A stretch of 64,000 nt of DNA, taken from positions 1 through 64,000 of the forward strand of contig DAOUIF010000022.1 of NCBI GenBank assembly GCA_034423575.1. Direction: 5' to 3'. This DNA is from Bin87 sp034423575. Its GTDB lineage: Bacteria > Chloroflexota > Dehalococcoidia > Lucifugimonadales > UBA3495. A program made the position numbers and the translations under genes. A model generated the notes under the pieces. It saw nothing but the letters and a program-made list of their open reading frames with translations, was not told where the DNA came from and made no database searches. Numbering within the stretch: position 1 is the stretch's first letter; every line of letters begins with the position of its first letter. This document shows positions 24,908-33,591 of this stretch, piece after piece.

Positions 24908-25966
24908 TTGGCCCAAAACCTCGTTCAACTCAAAGCGGCGGGAGGTGGACCAACATGGCTCGCCACCGCCGCGCCGCCGGCGTACAACAGGAGGACGCGT
25001 ATCGGACTGCACCTCTACCTTGCCCGTCGATTGCTCTCGCTGTTGCCCGTATGGATCGCCATCACATTCCTGGCGTTCGGCCTGGGCGCCATCGCCCCGG
25101 GCGACCCGGCAGAAGCGATCTACTACCACACCTTTGGAGTGCCTCCCACCGACCAGGCGGCGCTTGACGAACTGCGCGAAGAACTGGGATTGAACGACCC
25201 GTTCTTCGTACGCTACGGGCTCTGGACCTACCGCGCAGTCCAGGGCGATTTGGGCATTTCGTACCGTACTGGCGACCCGGTATGGAACCAAATGGTGTCA
25301 CGGCTGTGGGCCACCCTCAAACTCGCGCTGGGCGGCGTGATGGTCGCCTTGGTGATCGCGTTTCCCCTGGGCATCCTGGCAGCGGTCCGGCAGGACTCGT
25401 CGCTGGACCTGGCGGCTCGGCTCTTCAGCCTGATCGGCGCCGCCATGCCCTCCTACTGGCTGGCCTACCTGTTGATCCTGGTCTTTGCGGTGCATCTGCA
25501 TTGGCTACCGGTCGCCGGCTCGGATTCTTGGCAGCACCTGATCCTTCCCTGCACCACCCTTGGGTTGAGCGGCGCAGCGCTGCTCAGCCGTCTGCTGCGG
25601 TCGTCCATGCTGGAAGCCATGGGCAATGAGTATATGCGCGTGGCGCGGGCCAAGGGCTTGCCGGAGCGCCGGGTCATACTGGTGCATGCACTGCGCAATG
25701 CCCTGATCCCGGTGGTCACCGTCATGGGGACCATGCTCGGATTCCTGCTATCCGGCGCCATCGTCATCGAGACGGTGTTCGCATGGCCCGGCCTGGGGCG
25801 AATGATGATCGACGCAATATCCTTCCGGGACTACCCGGTTATCCAGGGCTTCGTGATTTTCGCCGGCACGGTTTTCGTCCTGGTCAACCTGGCGGTCGAC
25901 GTCTCATACACATGGATCGATCCCAGGATCCGGTTGGCCGGCGGGCCTGACGCAGGTCGGGCTTGA
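24908..25966 (+). CDS. DppB/NikB-type ABC transporter permease
   Basis: An inner-membrane permease subunit with six predicted helices. Family landmarks are LARRLLSLLPVWIAITFLAF near the N-terminus, GDLGISYRTGDPVWNQM (the conserved G-D-[LF]-G-x-S), YWLAYLLILVFAVHLHWLPV and the EAA loop EYMRVARAKGLPERRVILVH, which docks the ATPase. The start is uncertain: a TTG at 24908 gives a 352-residue product with 30 odd residues, whereas a perfect AGGAGG at 24990 points to initiation closer to the LHLYLARR segment, although only CTG is available there. Gap to the solute-binding gene is 24 bases; the second permease follows after 49. Confidence 0.88.
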   Translation: MAQNLVQLKAAGGGPTWLATAAPPAYNRRTRIGLHLYLARRLLSLLPVWIAITFLAFGLGAIAPGDPAEAIYYHTFGVPPTDQAALDELREELGLNDPFFVRYGLWTYRAVQGDLGISYRTGDPVWNQMVSRLWATLKLALGGVMVALVIAFPLGILAAVRQDSSLDLAARLFSLIGAAMPSYWLAYLLILVFAVHLHWLPVAGSDSWQHLILPCTTLGLSGAALLSRLLRSSMLEAMGNEYMRVARAKGLPERRVILVHALRNALIPVVTVMGTMLGFLLSGAIVIETVFAWPGLGRMMIDAISFRDYPVIQGFVIFAGTVFVLVNLAVDVSYTWIDPRIRLAGGPDAGRA

Positions 25967-26015
25967 TGGGGATCTCTGACAAAGTGTCGAACGCCGGCAG
26001 CCGCCCGAGATAGCC

Positions 26016-26858
26016 ATGACGGTGCTGGACATGCGGTTCCTCCGCCTGCTGAGACGAAACCGCGCTGCCATGATCGGTCTCTTGATTGTTGCTGTTATGG
26101 TGTCGACCGGCGTGCTGGGGCCGCTTTTGGCACCGTACGACCCGGATACGCAGTTCAGAGGAAGTCGTCTGGAATCCCCCAATCGAGAGTTTATCCTGGG
26201 CACGGACAATCTGGGCCGGGACCTCTTGAGCCGACTGCTCCATGGCGCGAGGCTGTCCATTGGGATGGCCGCATTGGCTACCGTCTTCATTGTTGCCATC
26301 GCTGTGGTGATCGGCGCGGTTGCGGGGTACGTCGGCGGCCTTCCGGACGACCTCGCCATGCGCGTGGTCGATGTGATACTCGCCTTCCCTGGGATCATAT
26401 TGGCGCTGGCAATCGTCGGCGTTCTCGGACCCGGGTTGGGAAACGTCATGATGAGCCTGGTTCTCGTCGCATGGGCCGGCTACGCCCGTCTGGTGAGGGG
26501 GCTGGTACTGGAGACGCGCGAGCGGCCCTTCGTGGAGGCCGCGGCCGCTATCGGTTGCAGTCAGACCAGGATCATGCTGCGCCATATCGTCCCGAATATG
26601 ATCTCACCGGTGATCGTTCTGGGGTCGCTGGAGATGGGAACGCTCATCCTGGCTCTGGCCGGATTGAACTTTCTCGGCCTGGGCGTTCAGCCTCCGACGC
26701 CGGAATGGGGATCCATGCTCAACCAAGGACGATTGTTTTTCCAGAGCGAGCCCCAGCTCATGATCTATCCGGGCGTGCTGATCAGTCTGACGGTCCTGGG
26801 ATTCAACCTTTTGGGTGATGGCCTCAGAGATCTGATTGACCCAAGATATTCAAACTGA
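26016..26858 (+). CDS. DppC/NikC-type ABC transporter permease
   Basis: A 280-residue permease. It has the N-terminal OppC-type helix (LLRRNRAAMIGLLIVAVMV), the conserved periplasmic segment PHILGTD.LGRD as EFILGTDNLGRDLLSRLLHG, and the EAA loop EAAAAIGCSQTRIMLRHIVP. The last helices carry LNFLGLGVQPPTPEWGSML, typical of DppC/NikC. It completes the membrane part of the importer. No DppD/DppF or NikD/NikE ATPase gene follows; the next gene is ftsY, so ATPases must come from another locus or be shared. Confidence 0.9.
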   Translation: MTVLDMRFLRLLRRNRAAMIGLLIVAVMVSTGVLGPLLAPYDPDTQFRGSRLESPNREFILGTDNLGRDLLSRLLHGARLSIGMAALATVFIVAIAVVIGAVAGYVGGLPDDLAMRVVDVILAFPGIILALAIVGVLGPGLGNVMMSLVLVAWAGYARLVRGLVLETRERPFVEAAAAIGCSQTRIMLRHIVPNMISPVIVLGSLEMGTLILALAGLNFLGLGVQPPTPEWGSMLNQGRLFFQSEPQLMIYPGVLISLTVLGFNLLGDGLRDLIDPRYSN

Positions 26859-27159
26859 GGGCCCATCCACCATGGTCTGTTCACACGAGCGGAAGCTTGC
26901 AGTTCCAGCCGCCCCGGGACTTGCCAATGGCTTGCAGTCCCTTTTTCGGGATGCCCCAGTACCGTCCGGATGCACGTAGAAGAACACGCAGGGACCGCCG
27001 TTCACGGCAAGCACATTCGTGCTTCACGTCCGCCAACGAACTGAGATATACACAAGCAAGGCCGCTGATGAGAGTGGCAACCGCCGCAACATGACTCTGA
27101 GCTATTCTCGGCGGGCCGCGGTTGCGCGGGGGCGGTGGCGCTGCTAATCTTGCGCCGCT
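26859..27159. other. Intergenic region before ftsY
   Basis: 301 bases without a gene, repeat or clear terminator. The long - strand frame that passes through it is antisense to ftsY and DUF2298 and is not believed. Confidence 0.5.
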
Positions 27160-28119
27160 ATGTTTTCGATCTTCAAGCGGAACCGGGATGCGGTCAACCG
27201 CCAGCAGACGGACGCCGGTGTAAAGCGGAGCCGGGACAGCTGGTTCGGGCGCATCCGGAACCTGTTCGCGTCCCGAGAGCTGGACGATTCGGTGTGGGAT
27301 GAGATCGAGGAGATCCTGATCTCGGCGGACGTTGGGGTCGACACCACCCTGGCAGTGCTGGACGAGCTGCGGGCCAAAGTCCGATCTGGGCGCGTTGCGG
27401 ATGGCGAAGGGGCGTTCACCAGGCTCAAGGAGCTGATCGCGGCGGAACTGGCGGCGTCGGACGACCCGGACGCGTGGCTGGACGACGACAGCGTCGCGTC
27501 TCCCTACGTGATACTGGTCTGCGGCGTGAACGGGGTGGGCAAGACCACCAGCATCGCCAAGCTGGCGCACCACTTCACCGGCGCCGGCAAGAAGGTCATC
27601 CTGGGGGCCGCCGATACCTTCCGCGCCGCCGCTGAGGAGCAGCTGGAAATCCTGGGCGAGCGGGCGGGCGTGGACGTGATCAGCCACCAGCACGGGGCGG
27701 ATCCCGGCGCGGTGGCCTACGACGCCTGGCAGGCGGCCCGGGCGCGCGGCGCGGACATCCTCATCGTGGACACGGCGGGACGGCTGCACACCCGCCAGAA
27801 CTTGATGGACGAGCTGCGGAAGGTCCGGCGAGTGATTAACGGGCTGGATGAGGCGGCGCCGCACCAGGTGCTGCTCACGCTGGACGCCACCACCGGCCAC
27901 AACGGGCTGACACAAGCCCAGGCGTTCACCGAGGCCGTGGGCTGCACGGGAATTTTCCTGGCCAAGCTGGATGGCACCGCGCGGGGCGGGATCGTGCTGT
28001 CGGTGCGGCGGGAGCTGGGAGTGCCGATCCTGTTCATCGGCACCGGCGAGGGGCTGGACGACATCGCCCCCTTCGATTCCCACGAGTTCGTGGAAGCCAT
28101 GCTGTCGCCGGCCGCCTGA
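27160..28119 (+). CDS. ftsY: Signal recognition particle receptor FtsY
   Basis: A 319-residue SRP-family GTPase that docks ribosome-SRP complexes at the membrane. The acidic A domain of Proteobacteria is absent; the protein begins with a short basic amphipathic stretch (MFSIFKRNRDAVNRQQ) and the N domain. The G domain shows G1 CGVNGVGKTTSIAKL (about 121-135), DTFRAAAEEQLEIL (I-box/G2), G3 VDTAGRLHTRQNLMDELRK, the DATTGHNG motif, G4 FLAKLDGTARGG and GTGEGLDDIAPFD near the C-terminus. Length is typical for Chloroflexota. The DUF2298 membrane-protein gene starts 21 bases after its stop. Confidence 0.95.
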   Translation: MFSIFKRNRDAVNRQQTDAGVKRSRDSWFGRIRNLFASRELDDSVWDEIEEILISADVGVDTTLAVLDELRAKVRSGRVADGEGAFTRLKELIAAELAASDDPDAWLDDDSVASPYVILVCGVNGVGKTTSIAKLAHHFTGAGKKVILGAADTFRAAAEEQLEILGERAGVDVISHQHGADPGAVAYDAWQAARARGADILIVDTAGRLHTRQNLMDELRKVRRVINGLDEAAPHQVLLTLDATTGHNGLTQAQAFTEAVGCTGIFLAKLDGTARGGIVLSVRRELGVPILFIGTGEGLDDIAPFDSHEFVEAMLSPAA

Positions 28120-28140
28120 CGGCCGGGCTACTCCATAACC

Positions 28141-30591
28141 GTGCAGGACATTCTCGCCTGGCTCATCGTCCTGTGGGCCCTGTCGCTGGTCGGGTTTCCA
28201 ATCGCATCGACGGTGTGCGGATTGGGGCGGTTGGCCGACCGCGGGTGGGCGGTCTCTCGGGTTCTCGCACTGCTGGCGCTGGCGTGGGTGACGTGGATCG
28301 GCGGCACGCTGGGCATCATTCCCAATTCGGCAGCCGGTATCGCCGCCGTGCTGGTGATCATGGGTTTGGCAGCGGCGTGGCTGGCCTACCGGCAACGGGC
28401 CGAGCTGGCGGACTTCTTTCGCCGGCGATGGGCGGTGGTGGGGATCACCGAGCTGACGTTCCTGGCTATTTTCGCCTTCTGGGCGCTGGTGATCAGCGAG
28501 GTCCCGGCGATCAACCACACGGAAAAGCCGATGGACTTCGGCATCCTGAACGCCGTAGCCAACGCCGACCGTTTCCCGCCGGAGGACCAGTGGCTGTCGG
28601 GGCACAGCATCGCCTACTACTACGGTGGGCACTACGTGGCGGCAATGTTGTCGACCCTTACCGGCGTGGCGACGGACAAGGCGTACAATCTGGCCGTGGC
28701 CACCATCCCGGCCCTGCTGGCCGCCGGAATATTGGGGATTGTGTACAACGTGCTGCGCCTGGCCGGGGCGCGGGCGTTCCCGGCGCTGGGCGCCGGACTG
28801 CTCACGGCGGTTGGAGTGACGATGCTGGGCAACCTGTCCGGCGTGCTGGAGCTGGCCTACGTTCGAGGCGTGGGCGGGGACTGGTTCTGGGAGTGGGTGG
28901 CGGTCAAGGGTCTGGAGCCTCCGGCCGGCGGCGATGGCTGGCTGCCCGACGGGTTCTGGTGGTGGTGGCGGGGAACCCGGGTGATCGACACGCTGACGGA
29001 AACGGGAACGTCGCTGGACTACACCATCACCGAGGTTCCGTTTTTCAGCTTCCTGCTGGGAGACCTGCACGCCCACGTGTCCGCGCTGCCCTTCGTGACG
29101 CTGGCGCTCACGCTGACGCTGGCGCTGGTGGTGTCGCCCATCGCTCCCGGGCTGCGCTGGCTGCGTCGGCGGCCGGGCGAGGCGGTGGCGCTGGCCCTGA
29201 CCCTGGGATCACTGGCGTTCATCAACGCGTGGGACTTTCCGCTGTACGTGGCGATGGCGGCGATGGCGGCAGCGGCCTGCTGGTCAGCGTGGCGCATCAA
29301 CCGGTCAGAGCAGGAGATCGACAGCGACGGAGCGGCATCCACCGCCACGCTGGCCCGAGCGACGGGCCGCGCAGCCCTGTTGGCTGTCGGACTGGTGGCA
29401 GCAGGGGTGGTCCTGTTCCTGCCGTTTTACCAATCCTTCGACAGCCAGGCCGGAGGGATTCTGCCCGTCACCGGGCCGGCCACGCGACCGTTCCTGTTCC
29501 TGGTGGTGATGGGCGTCCCCACGTTTCTGGCCGGAGCCCTGGTGGGCAGGTCGCTGCTGGCGCTGGGATCGCCAACCACGGGCAAGCGGTTGCTGGTGAT
29601 GTCGGTGGCGGCATTCAGCGCGGCGCCGTTCTTCATCTGGCTGCTCGCGGTGGCGTTGCTGGTTTCCGTCCGGCCGGAGGAGACCATGCTGGCGGACGGG
29701 TTGGTCTGGCATCGGTTGGTGCTGGCGGTCCCGCTGCTGGGCATGGGCGGGCTGGCCGCTTACTGTGCGCTGGTGCTGGCGGCCAACCGGCGGCCGATGC
29801 AGTGGCTGGTGTTCGCACTGATCCTGGCGGCGGCCGGGTTCTACCTGCTGGCCGGAGCCGAGCTGTTCCGCATCGTGGACCTTTTCGGCAACCGAATGAA
29901 TACCGTGTTCAAGGTCTACTACCAGGCCTGGATCCTGCTTGGGATTGCCGGCGGAGTGGGCATCTATTACATTGTCGCCGGGCCGTACCGCTTGCGTCCA
30001 TCGGACTATCGACTAGGGTTGTTCAGGGCGCTGGGAATCGCGTGGGCCGGGCTAGCGGCGGGGCTGATCCTGGCTTCGGCCTACTATCCGGTGGCCGCCG
30101 TGCTGGAGCGAACGCAGTGGTTCCGCGACGGCGGCGGGTTTGGAGACAACACCCTGGCCGGACTGGACTTTCTGCGACGCGGCGACCCAGGGGAATACGA
30201 CGTGATCGTGTGGCTCAACAACGAGGCGGAGCCGGGTCGAATCGTTGAGGCGGTGGGGGATGGTTACAGCAACTACGGACGCATCTCGGGGGCCACCGGC
30301 CGAGCCACGGTTCTCGGTTGGGAAGGTCACCAAAAGCAATGGCGGGGCGACGACCGCGCCTTCGCCGGCCGCAGCCACGACGTGGAGACGATTTACCAAG
30401 GGGCGGACGGGGCCGAAACCCGGCGTCTGCTGGAACTCTACGGCGTCCGCTGGCTGATGGTTGGCCCGCGAGAGCGGGAGGCCTACGGAGACGAGGTGGA
30501 CGAACGAATGGAAGAATGGGTCGATGAGGGTTGGCTGACACCGGCCTTCTCGTCCGATGATGTGGCAATCTATGAAGTGATCGGCAAGTGA
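28141..30591 (+). CDS. DUF2298 (Chlor_Arch_YYY) polytopic membrane protein
   Basis: An 816-residue protein with a GTG start 21 bases after ftsY, predicted to have about 15-18 membrane helices. The family signature is in the N-terminal third: AINHTEKPMDFGILNAVANA, then FPPEDQWLSGHSIAYYYGGH and DKAYNLAVATIPALLA, with the 'YYY' triplet. The segment LGDLHAHVSALPFVTLAL (about 307) is the other conserved loop. The last 120 residues are soluble. The family is mostly found in Chloroflexota and some Archaea and is distantly like PMT/glycosyltransferase-C membrane enzymes, so lipid-linked sugar transfer is a reasonable guess; no activity is established from sequence. Confidence 0.85.
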   Translation: MQDILAWLIVLWALSLVGFPIASTVCGLGRLADRGWAVSRVLALLALAWVTWIGGTLGIIPNSAAGIAAVLVIMGLAAAWLAYRQRAELADFFRRRWAVVGITELTFLAIFAFWALVISEVPAINHTEKPMDFGILNAVANADRFPPEDQWLSGHSIAYYYGGHYVAAMLSTLTGVATDKAYNLAVATIPALLAAGILGIVYNVLRLAGARAFPALGAGLLTAVGVTMLGNLSGVLELAYVRGVGGDWFWEWVAVKGLEPPAGGDGWLPDGFWWWWRGTRVIDTLTETGTSLDYTITEVPFFSFLLGDLHAHVSALPFVTLALTLTLALVVSPIAPGLRWLRRRPGEAVALALTLGSLAFINAWDFPLYVAMAAMAAAACWSAWRINRSEQEIDSDGAASTATLARATGRAALLAVGLVAAGVVLFLPFYQSFDSQAGGILPVTGPATRPFLFLVVMGVPTFLAGALVGRSLLALGSPTTGKRLLVMSVAAFSAAPFFIWLLAVALLVSVRPEETMLADGLVWHRLVLAVPLLGMGGLAAYCALVLAANRRPMQWLVFALILAAAGFYLLAGAELFRIVDLFGNRMNTVFKVYYQAWILLGIAGGVGIYYIVAGPYRLRPSDYRLGLFRALGIAWAGLAAGLILASAYYPVAAVLERTQWFRDGGGFGDNTLAGLDFLRRGDPGEYDVIVWLNNEAEPGRIVEAVGDGYSNYGRISGATGRATVLGWEGHQKQWRGDDRAFAGRSHDVETIYQGADGAETRRLLELYGVRWLMVGPREREAYGDEVDERMEEWVDEGWLTPAFSSDDVAIYEVIGK

Positions 30592-30613
30592 AACCGCAAC
30601 ATTGGAGGCAACC

Positions 30614-31048
30614 ATGGAATTCAGCGACGTACGCAGCTTTTTCAGCAGCAACCACCGGGGAGTGATCAACACCTTCCGCCGAGACGGTTCGGCGCAGACC
30701 AGCATCGTGGTGTCCGGGGCGTCGCCCTTCGAAGGCGATGACGGACCGGTCTTCGTCATCGTGCGGGGCACCTCCGCCAAGGCTCGCAACCTGTGGCGGG
30801 ACAACCGGTGCAACGTGATGGCCGTGGCCGACGACTGGCGGCAGTTCGCCGTGGTGGAAGGGACCGTCACCCTGCACGCCTACCAGAACACTGACGCCGA
30901 GGAGATGCGGCAGATGCTGCGGACGGCTTTCCGGGCGTGCGGCGACCACGAGCACCCGGACTGGGAGGAATACGACCGGGCGATGGTGCAGCAGGACGCG
31001 GTGATCGTGAGGGTGCAGCCGGAGCGGGTGTACGGGTTGATACGGTAG
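30614..31048 (+). CDS. PPOX-class flavin/F420-binding protein
   Basis: A 144-residue split-barrel protein of the pyridoxamine 5'-phosphate oxidase-like superfamily. The ATG at 30614 follows GGAGG by 5 bases; an upstream ATG at 30602 is not well placed. The N-terminal strand NHRGVINTFRRDGSAQTSIV and GTSAKARNLWRDNRCNVMAV are typical of the F420-dependent PPOX group, where the K-x-x-N-L/W pattern binds the cofactor. C-terminal VRVQPERVYGL is standard. Such proteins reduce unknown substrates with F420H2 or bind FMN or haem breakdown products. It follows DUF2298 by 22 bases and may be read from the same transcript. Confidence 0.8.
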   Translation: MEFSDVRSFFSSNHRGVINTFRRDGSAQTSIVVSGASPFEGDDGPVFVIVRGTSAKARNLWRDNRCNVMAVADDWRQFAVVEGTVTLHAYQNTDAEEMRQMLRTAFRACGDHEHPDWEEYDRAMVQQDAVIVRVQPERVYGLIR

Positions 31049-31099
31049 CGCGACCGCGACAGATCAGGATAGCGGCTACCACATCGCCTCGCCCGCAGC

Positions 31100-31198
31100 C
31101 AGTTTGTCATCGCGAGGAGCGAAGCGACGTGGCGATCCCGTTACCCGAGCGGCACCTTTTCACCGACGAGATTGCCACGCTTCGCTCGCAATGACAGT
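31100..31198. repeat. Dispersed TCATTGCGAG-type inverted repeat, copy 5
   Basis: CAGTTTGTCATCGCGAGGAG...CTTCGCTCGCAATGACAGT with GGCGATCCCGTT and ACGAGATTGCCACG inside. It fills the space between two convergent genes. Confidence 0.8.
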
Positions 31199-31219
31199 CG
31201 AGGCAGAATCGTTTGTTGG

Positions 31220-32554
31220 CTACGGCTTGGTGCCCACGGCGCAGTGGAAGGGGGTGGAGATGAAGAAGGTGCCGTCGGACTGGGCCTGCTCGGCTGCCGC
31301 CCGCCACTCTGAAGCCTCCTCGGCATTCAGGGTGGGCAGGATGCCGCCCTGCATGAATTGCAGCCGGTCCGGCTCCGCAAACGTGCTGATGAAGGGGAAC
31401 ATGCGGGTGTTCTGCAACCCCAGCCGGGCGAAGCGCTGGTAGAGCGACGAGTCGTCGCAGCCCTGGGGATGCCCGGGGTCGTCGACCCACGGCGGCGACT
31501 CGATCCTCGTCTTGAGGTCCAGGCGCAGGGGCAGATTCACCCAGCGGTTCATGTCGTGGGCGTGGCCGAGCACCGCAATGCGGCCGCCGGGTTTAACGAC
31601 GCGCACCAATTCCGGCAGCATCAGGTCGGCGTTCACCCGCTGGATCACCGTGCTGGAGAAGACGACGTCGAAACTGTTGTCGTCGAAGGGCAAAGCCTCG
31701 GCGCTGCCCTCGTGGAAGTTCACTACGTCTTCCATGCCCTCGCGCCTGGCGATGTCCGCCGCTTCTCGCAGGAAGTAGGTGTTCACGTCCACCCCGTCCA
31801 CCGGGTTCTGGCGGTCGGTGCGACGGGCCACCCAACGGCAGAGCACGCCGGTTCCGCAGCCGGCCTCCAGGACCCGTTCGCCGGGCTGGATCTGCGCGGC
31901 GTCGATCAGGCTGCCCACTGCAGACAGGTACCCAGGGGTGCGGCCCCGGCCCTCCAGGCTGCCCACCATGCCCAGGATTGGCCCGGTCAGGGTGATGATG
32001 CAGTATCGGTCGGTGAACGCCGCGACGACCGGGTCCCATTGGGACGGGGCCGCGCCCAGGGGCAGCAGGACCAGCGGCGGCCCGGATCCCTGGACCCTGA
32101 AGTAGATGTCGTCGACCTCGCCTTCCTGAACCGAAGGGGATGCGTTGGGCAGGCCATTGGCGGCGTCCACGCCGGTCAGAAAGTCACGCATGGCTGCGGT
32201 CATGCTCTCGCCCTGCTCGACGCCGATGTCGGCGTAGTTGTTGGGGTAGCCGTAATCCGCCAGGGTGACCTTTGCCGCCGACGGGAGGCCGGCCAGGTTG
32301 CGGTCGATGGTATCCGTGGCACCGCCGCGGTCCGCGTTGAATACCAGCAGTCGCTCGGCCAGGGGAGCCAACGCCTGGGAATCGAACCCCAGCGGACAGA
32401 CCAGCGTCATCGAAGCAAGAGCGTCGGGATGATTGACCGTCAGTCCTCGCCAGTCGCCCAGGTTTCGGGACGCGAAGTGGGCCCGCTCGATGCCCAGTTG
32501 CCGCAATACGCCAAGGATCCTCTCGTCAACTGGAGCTTCAACCTGTGTCGTCAT
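31220..32554 (-). CDS. Fusion of rearranged alpha/beta-hydrolase parts with a SAM methyltransferase
   Basis: 444 residues from the ATG at 32554, just downstream of TTGGGGGT. Residues about 215-330 are a class I methyltransferase: VLEAGCGTGVLCRWVARR (SAM-binding motif I), VDGVDVN, EALPFDDNSFDVVFSSTVI (motif IV region) and VRVVKPGGRIAVLGHA. The N-terminal 200 residues resemble pieces of an alpha/beta hydrolase in reversed order: GIERAHFASRNLGDW with LASMTLVCPL is like the nucleophile-elbow half, while FRVQGSGPPLVLLPLGAAPS is like the first strands of the fold. The elbow G-x-S-x-G is missing, so hydrolysis is unlikely and the part may serve in binding. The C-terminal 100 residues carry an extra helical cap. 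Substrate unknown. Confidence 0.75.
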   Translation of the reverse strand: MTTQVEAPVDERILGVLRQLGIERAHFASRNLGDWRGLTVNHPDALASMTLVCPLGFDSQALAPLAERLLVFNADRGGATDTIDRNLAGLPSAAKVTLADYGYPNNYADIGVEQGESMTAAMRDFLTGVDAANGLPNASPSVQEGEVDDIYFRVQGSGPPLVLLPLGAAPSQWDPVVAAFTDRYCIITLTGPILGMVGSLEGRGRTPGYLSAVGSLIDAAQIQPGERVLEAGCGTGVLCRWVARRTDRQNPVDGVDVNTYFLREAADIARREGMEDVVNFHEGSAEALPFDDNSFDVVFSSTVIQRVNADLMLPELVRVVKPGGRIAVLGHAHDMNRWVNLPLRLDLKTRIESPPWVDDPGHPQGCDDSSLYQRFARLGLQNTRMFPFISTFAEPDRLQFMQGGILPTLNAEEASEWRAAAEQAQSDGTFFISTPFHCAVGTKP

Positions 32555-32654
32555 CATACCCCCAATTGTGGTGAGTTGATTGGCCATGCATCGAAAATCA
32601 CGGCGCTAGCCGCAATGATACTGCTCCATACCAAGCCGTTTCGGGAATCGCGGG

Positions 32655-33461
32655 TTAAGGTGCGGCCTCTCTCATGACGCGTTCTACCAGCGCGGTGAGC
32701 GTCTCGACGGCTTGCGGTATATCGGAGGCGATGCGTACCCGGTCGAGGGCAGGATGCTCGTCGGCGTAAAGGGCAGCGCCTCCGAACTCGGTGAGGTACT
32801 GGTGCTCTTCGCCCGGAATGGGTTCCCCTTGAGGCCATTGCAAGTCACGGCGAATGCGGTCGACCAGGAGTCTCAGGTTATGGCCGTCCCGCCCACCGGT
32901 GGGGTAGTCGAACCCGTGGGAACCCAGGACAGCTTTGTAAACGTTTTCGAGGGCGGTCTGCCCAGCCCGTCCAACTCCTTTGTCCGACATTCGGTCCGCT
33001 AGGCCCGAGTCCAACCAGAGTTGGAGGTCTCCGGCAGCGTCGTTTGCGTCGCTGAGACGCTGCCGTACACCTTGAAAGTCAGTGTGCTCTTCAAATTCGC
33101 CCTGAGCGGGTCCCCGCTGTTCGTCGGGCATGACGACAAGCCCCTGTTTGGCGATGGAGTTGGCCAAGTGGTTTTTGAGGCGACTGTCCCTATGGAAATC
33201 GGCCTCTGTCATGCACAGGATGTCAATGCCGGAGACCTGAGGCAGACGTTTCTTCTGGATTTGTCTCGCCCTGTCGCGCAGTTCTTCCAACCACTGCACA
33301 GTGGGCGCCGGGTCCTTGATGATCAGGACGTCGATGTCAGAGGCTGGGCCATGATCACCCCGGGCCCTGGAGCCGAACAGAATTGTCTGGCTGGCCTCAG
33401 CCATTTCGTGTATCTGGCGAACGACGCTCAAGACCCGTCCGTCGGCAGTGGATGCAGGCAT
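32655..33461 (-). CDS. Single-chain MNT nucleotidyltransferase-HEPN protein
   Basis: 268 residues. The N-terminal minimal nucleotidyltransferase has FGSRARGDHGPASDIDVLII with the G30-S31 pair and metal-binding D42 and D44; the third Asp is D80 in SGIDILCM. From about residue 110 the chain becomes helical and resembles HEPN domains: QRLSDANDAAGDLQLWLD, then QTALENVYKAVLGSHGFDYP and GHNLRLLVDRIRRDL. In well-known HEPN/MNT toxin-antitoxin pairs (HepT/MntA) the two domains are separate proteins and the MNT enzyme AMPylates the HEPN RNase. Here they are one chain, as in some kanamycin-nucleotidyltransferase-like proteins. The canonical R-x4-6-H of active HEPN RNases is not obvious. Lone gene between the fusion methyltransferase and ligA. 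Confidence 0.75.
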   Translation of the reverse strand: MPASTADGRVLSVVRQIHEMAEASQTILFGSRARGDHGPASDIDVLIIKDPAPTVQWLEELRDRARQIQKKRLPQVSGIDILCMTEADFHRDSRLKNHLANSIAKQGLVVMPDEQRGPAQGEFEEHTDFQGVRQRLSDANDAAGDLQLWLDSGLADRMSDKGVGRAGQTALENVYKAVLGSHGFDYPTGGRDGHNLRLLVDRIRRDLQWPQGEPIPGEEHQYLTEFGGAALYADEHPALDRVRIASDIPQAVETLTALVERVMREAAP

Positions 33462-33591
33462 TTCGAAACTCAGTCACCGTATCGGCAATGACAGTGTTGT
33501 GCCCTTTGATGCGGAAATTTTACCGTCGAAAGCCCAAGTCGGGAAATGGGATCCGTTTGGTTCGGGTTGAACAAATCTGCCAGGGCACTTT

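Noticed and set aside
26881..29076. 731-codon - strand frame
   Set aside because: Antisense to ftsY and the DUF2298 gene, Arg/Gln/His/Pro-rich, no family signature.
28173..30248. 691-codon + strand frame within the DUF2298 gene
   Set aside because: Out-of-frame reading of the DUF2298 gene, Gly/Arg-rich, no start signals.
31104..31442. ORFs beginning in dispersed repeats (also near 13101, 37817, 56124 and 61229)
   Set aside because: Their N-termini are repeat translations such as CHREERSDVAIS; no independent coding evidence.
31358..32677. 439-codon + strand frame
   Set aside because: Antisense to the hydrolase/methyltransferase fusion gene, which has clear SAM motifs.
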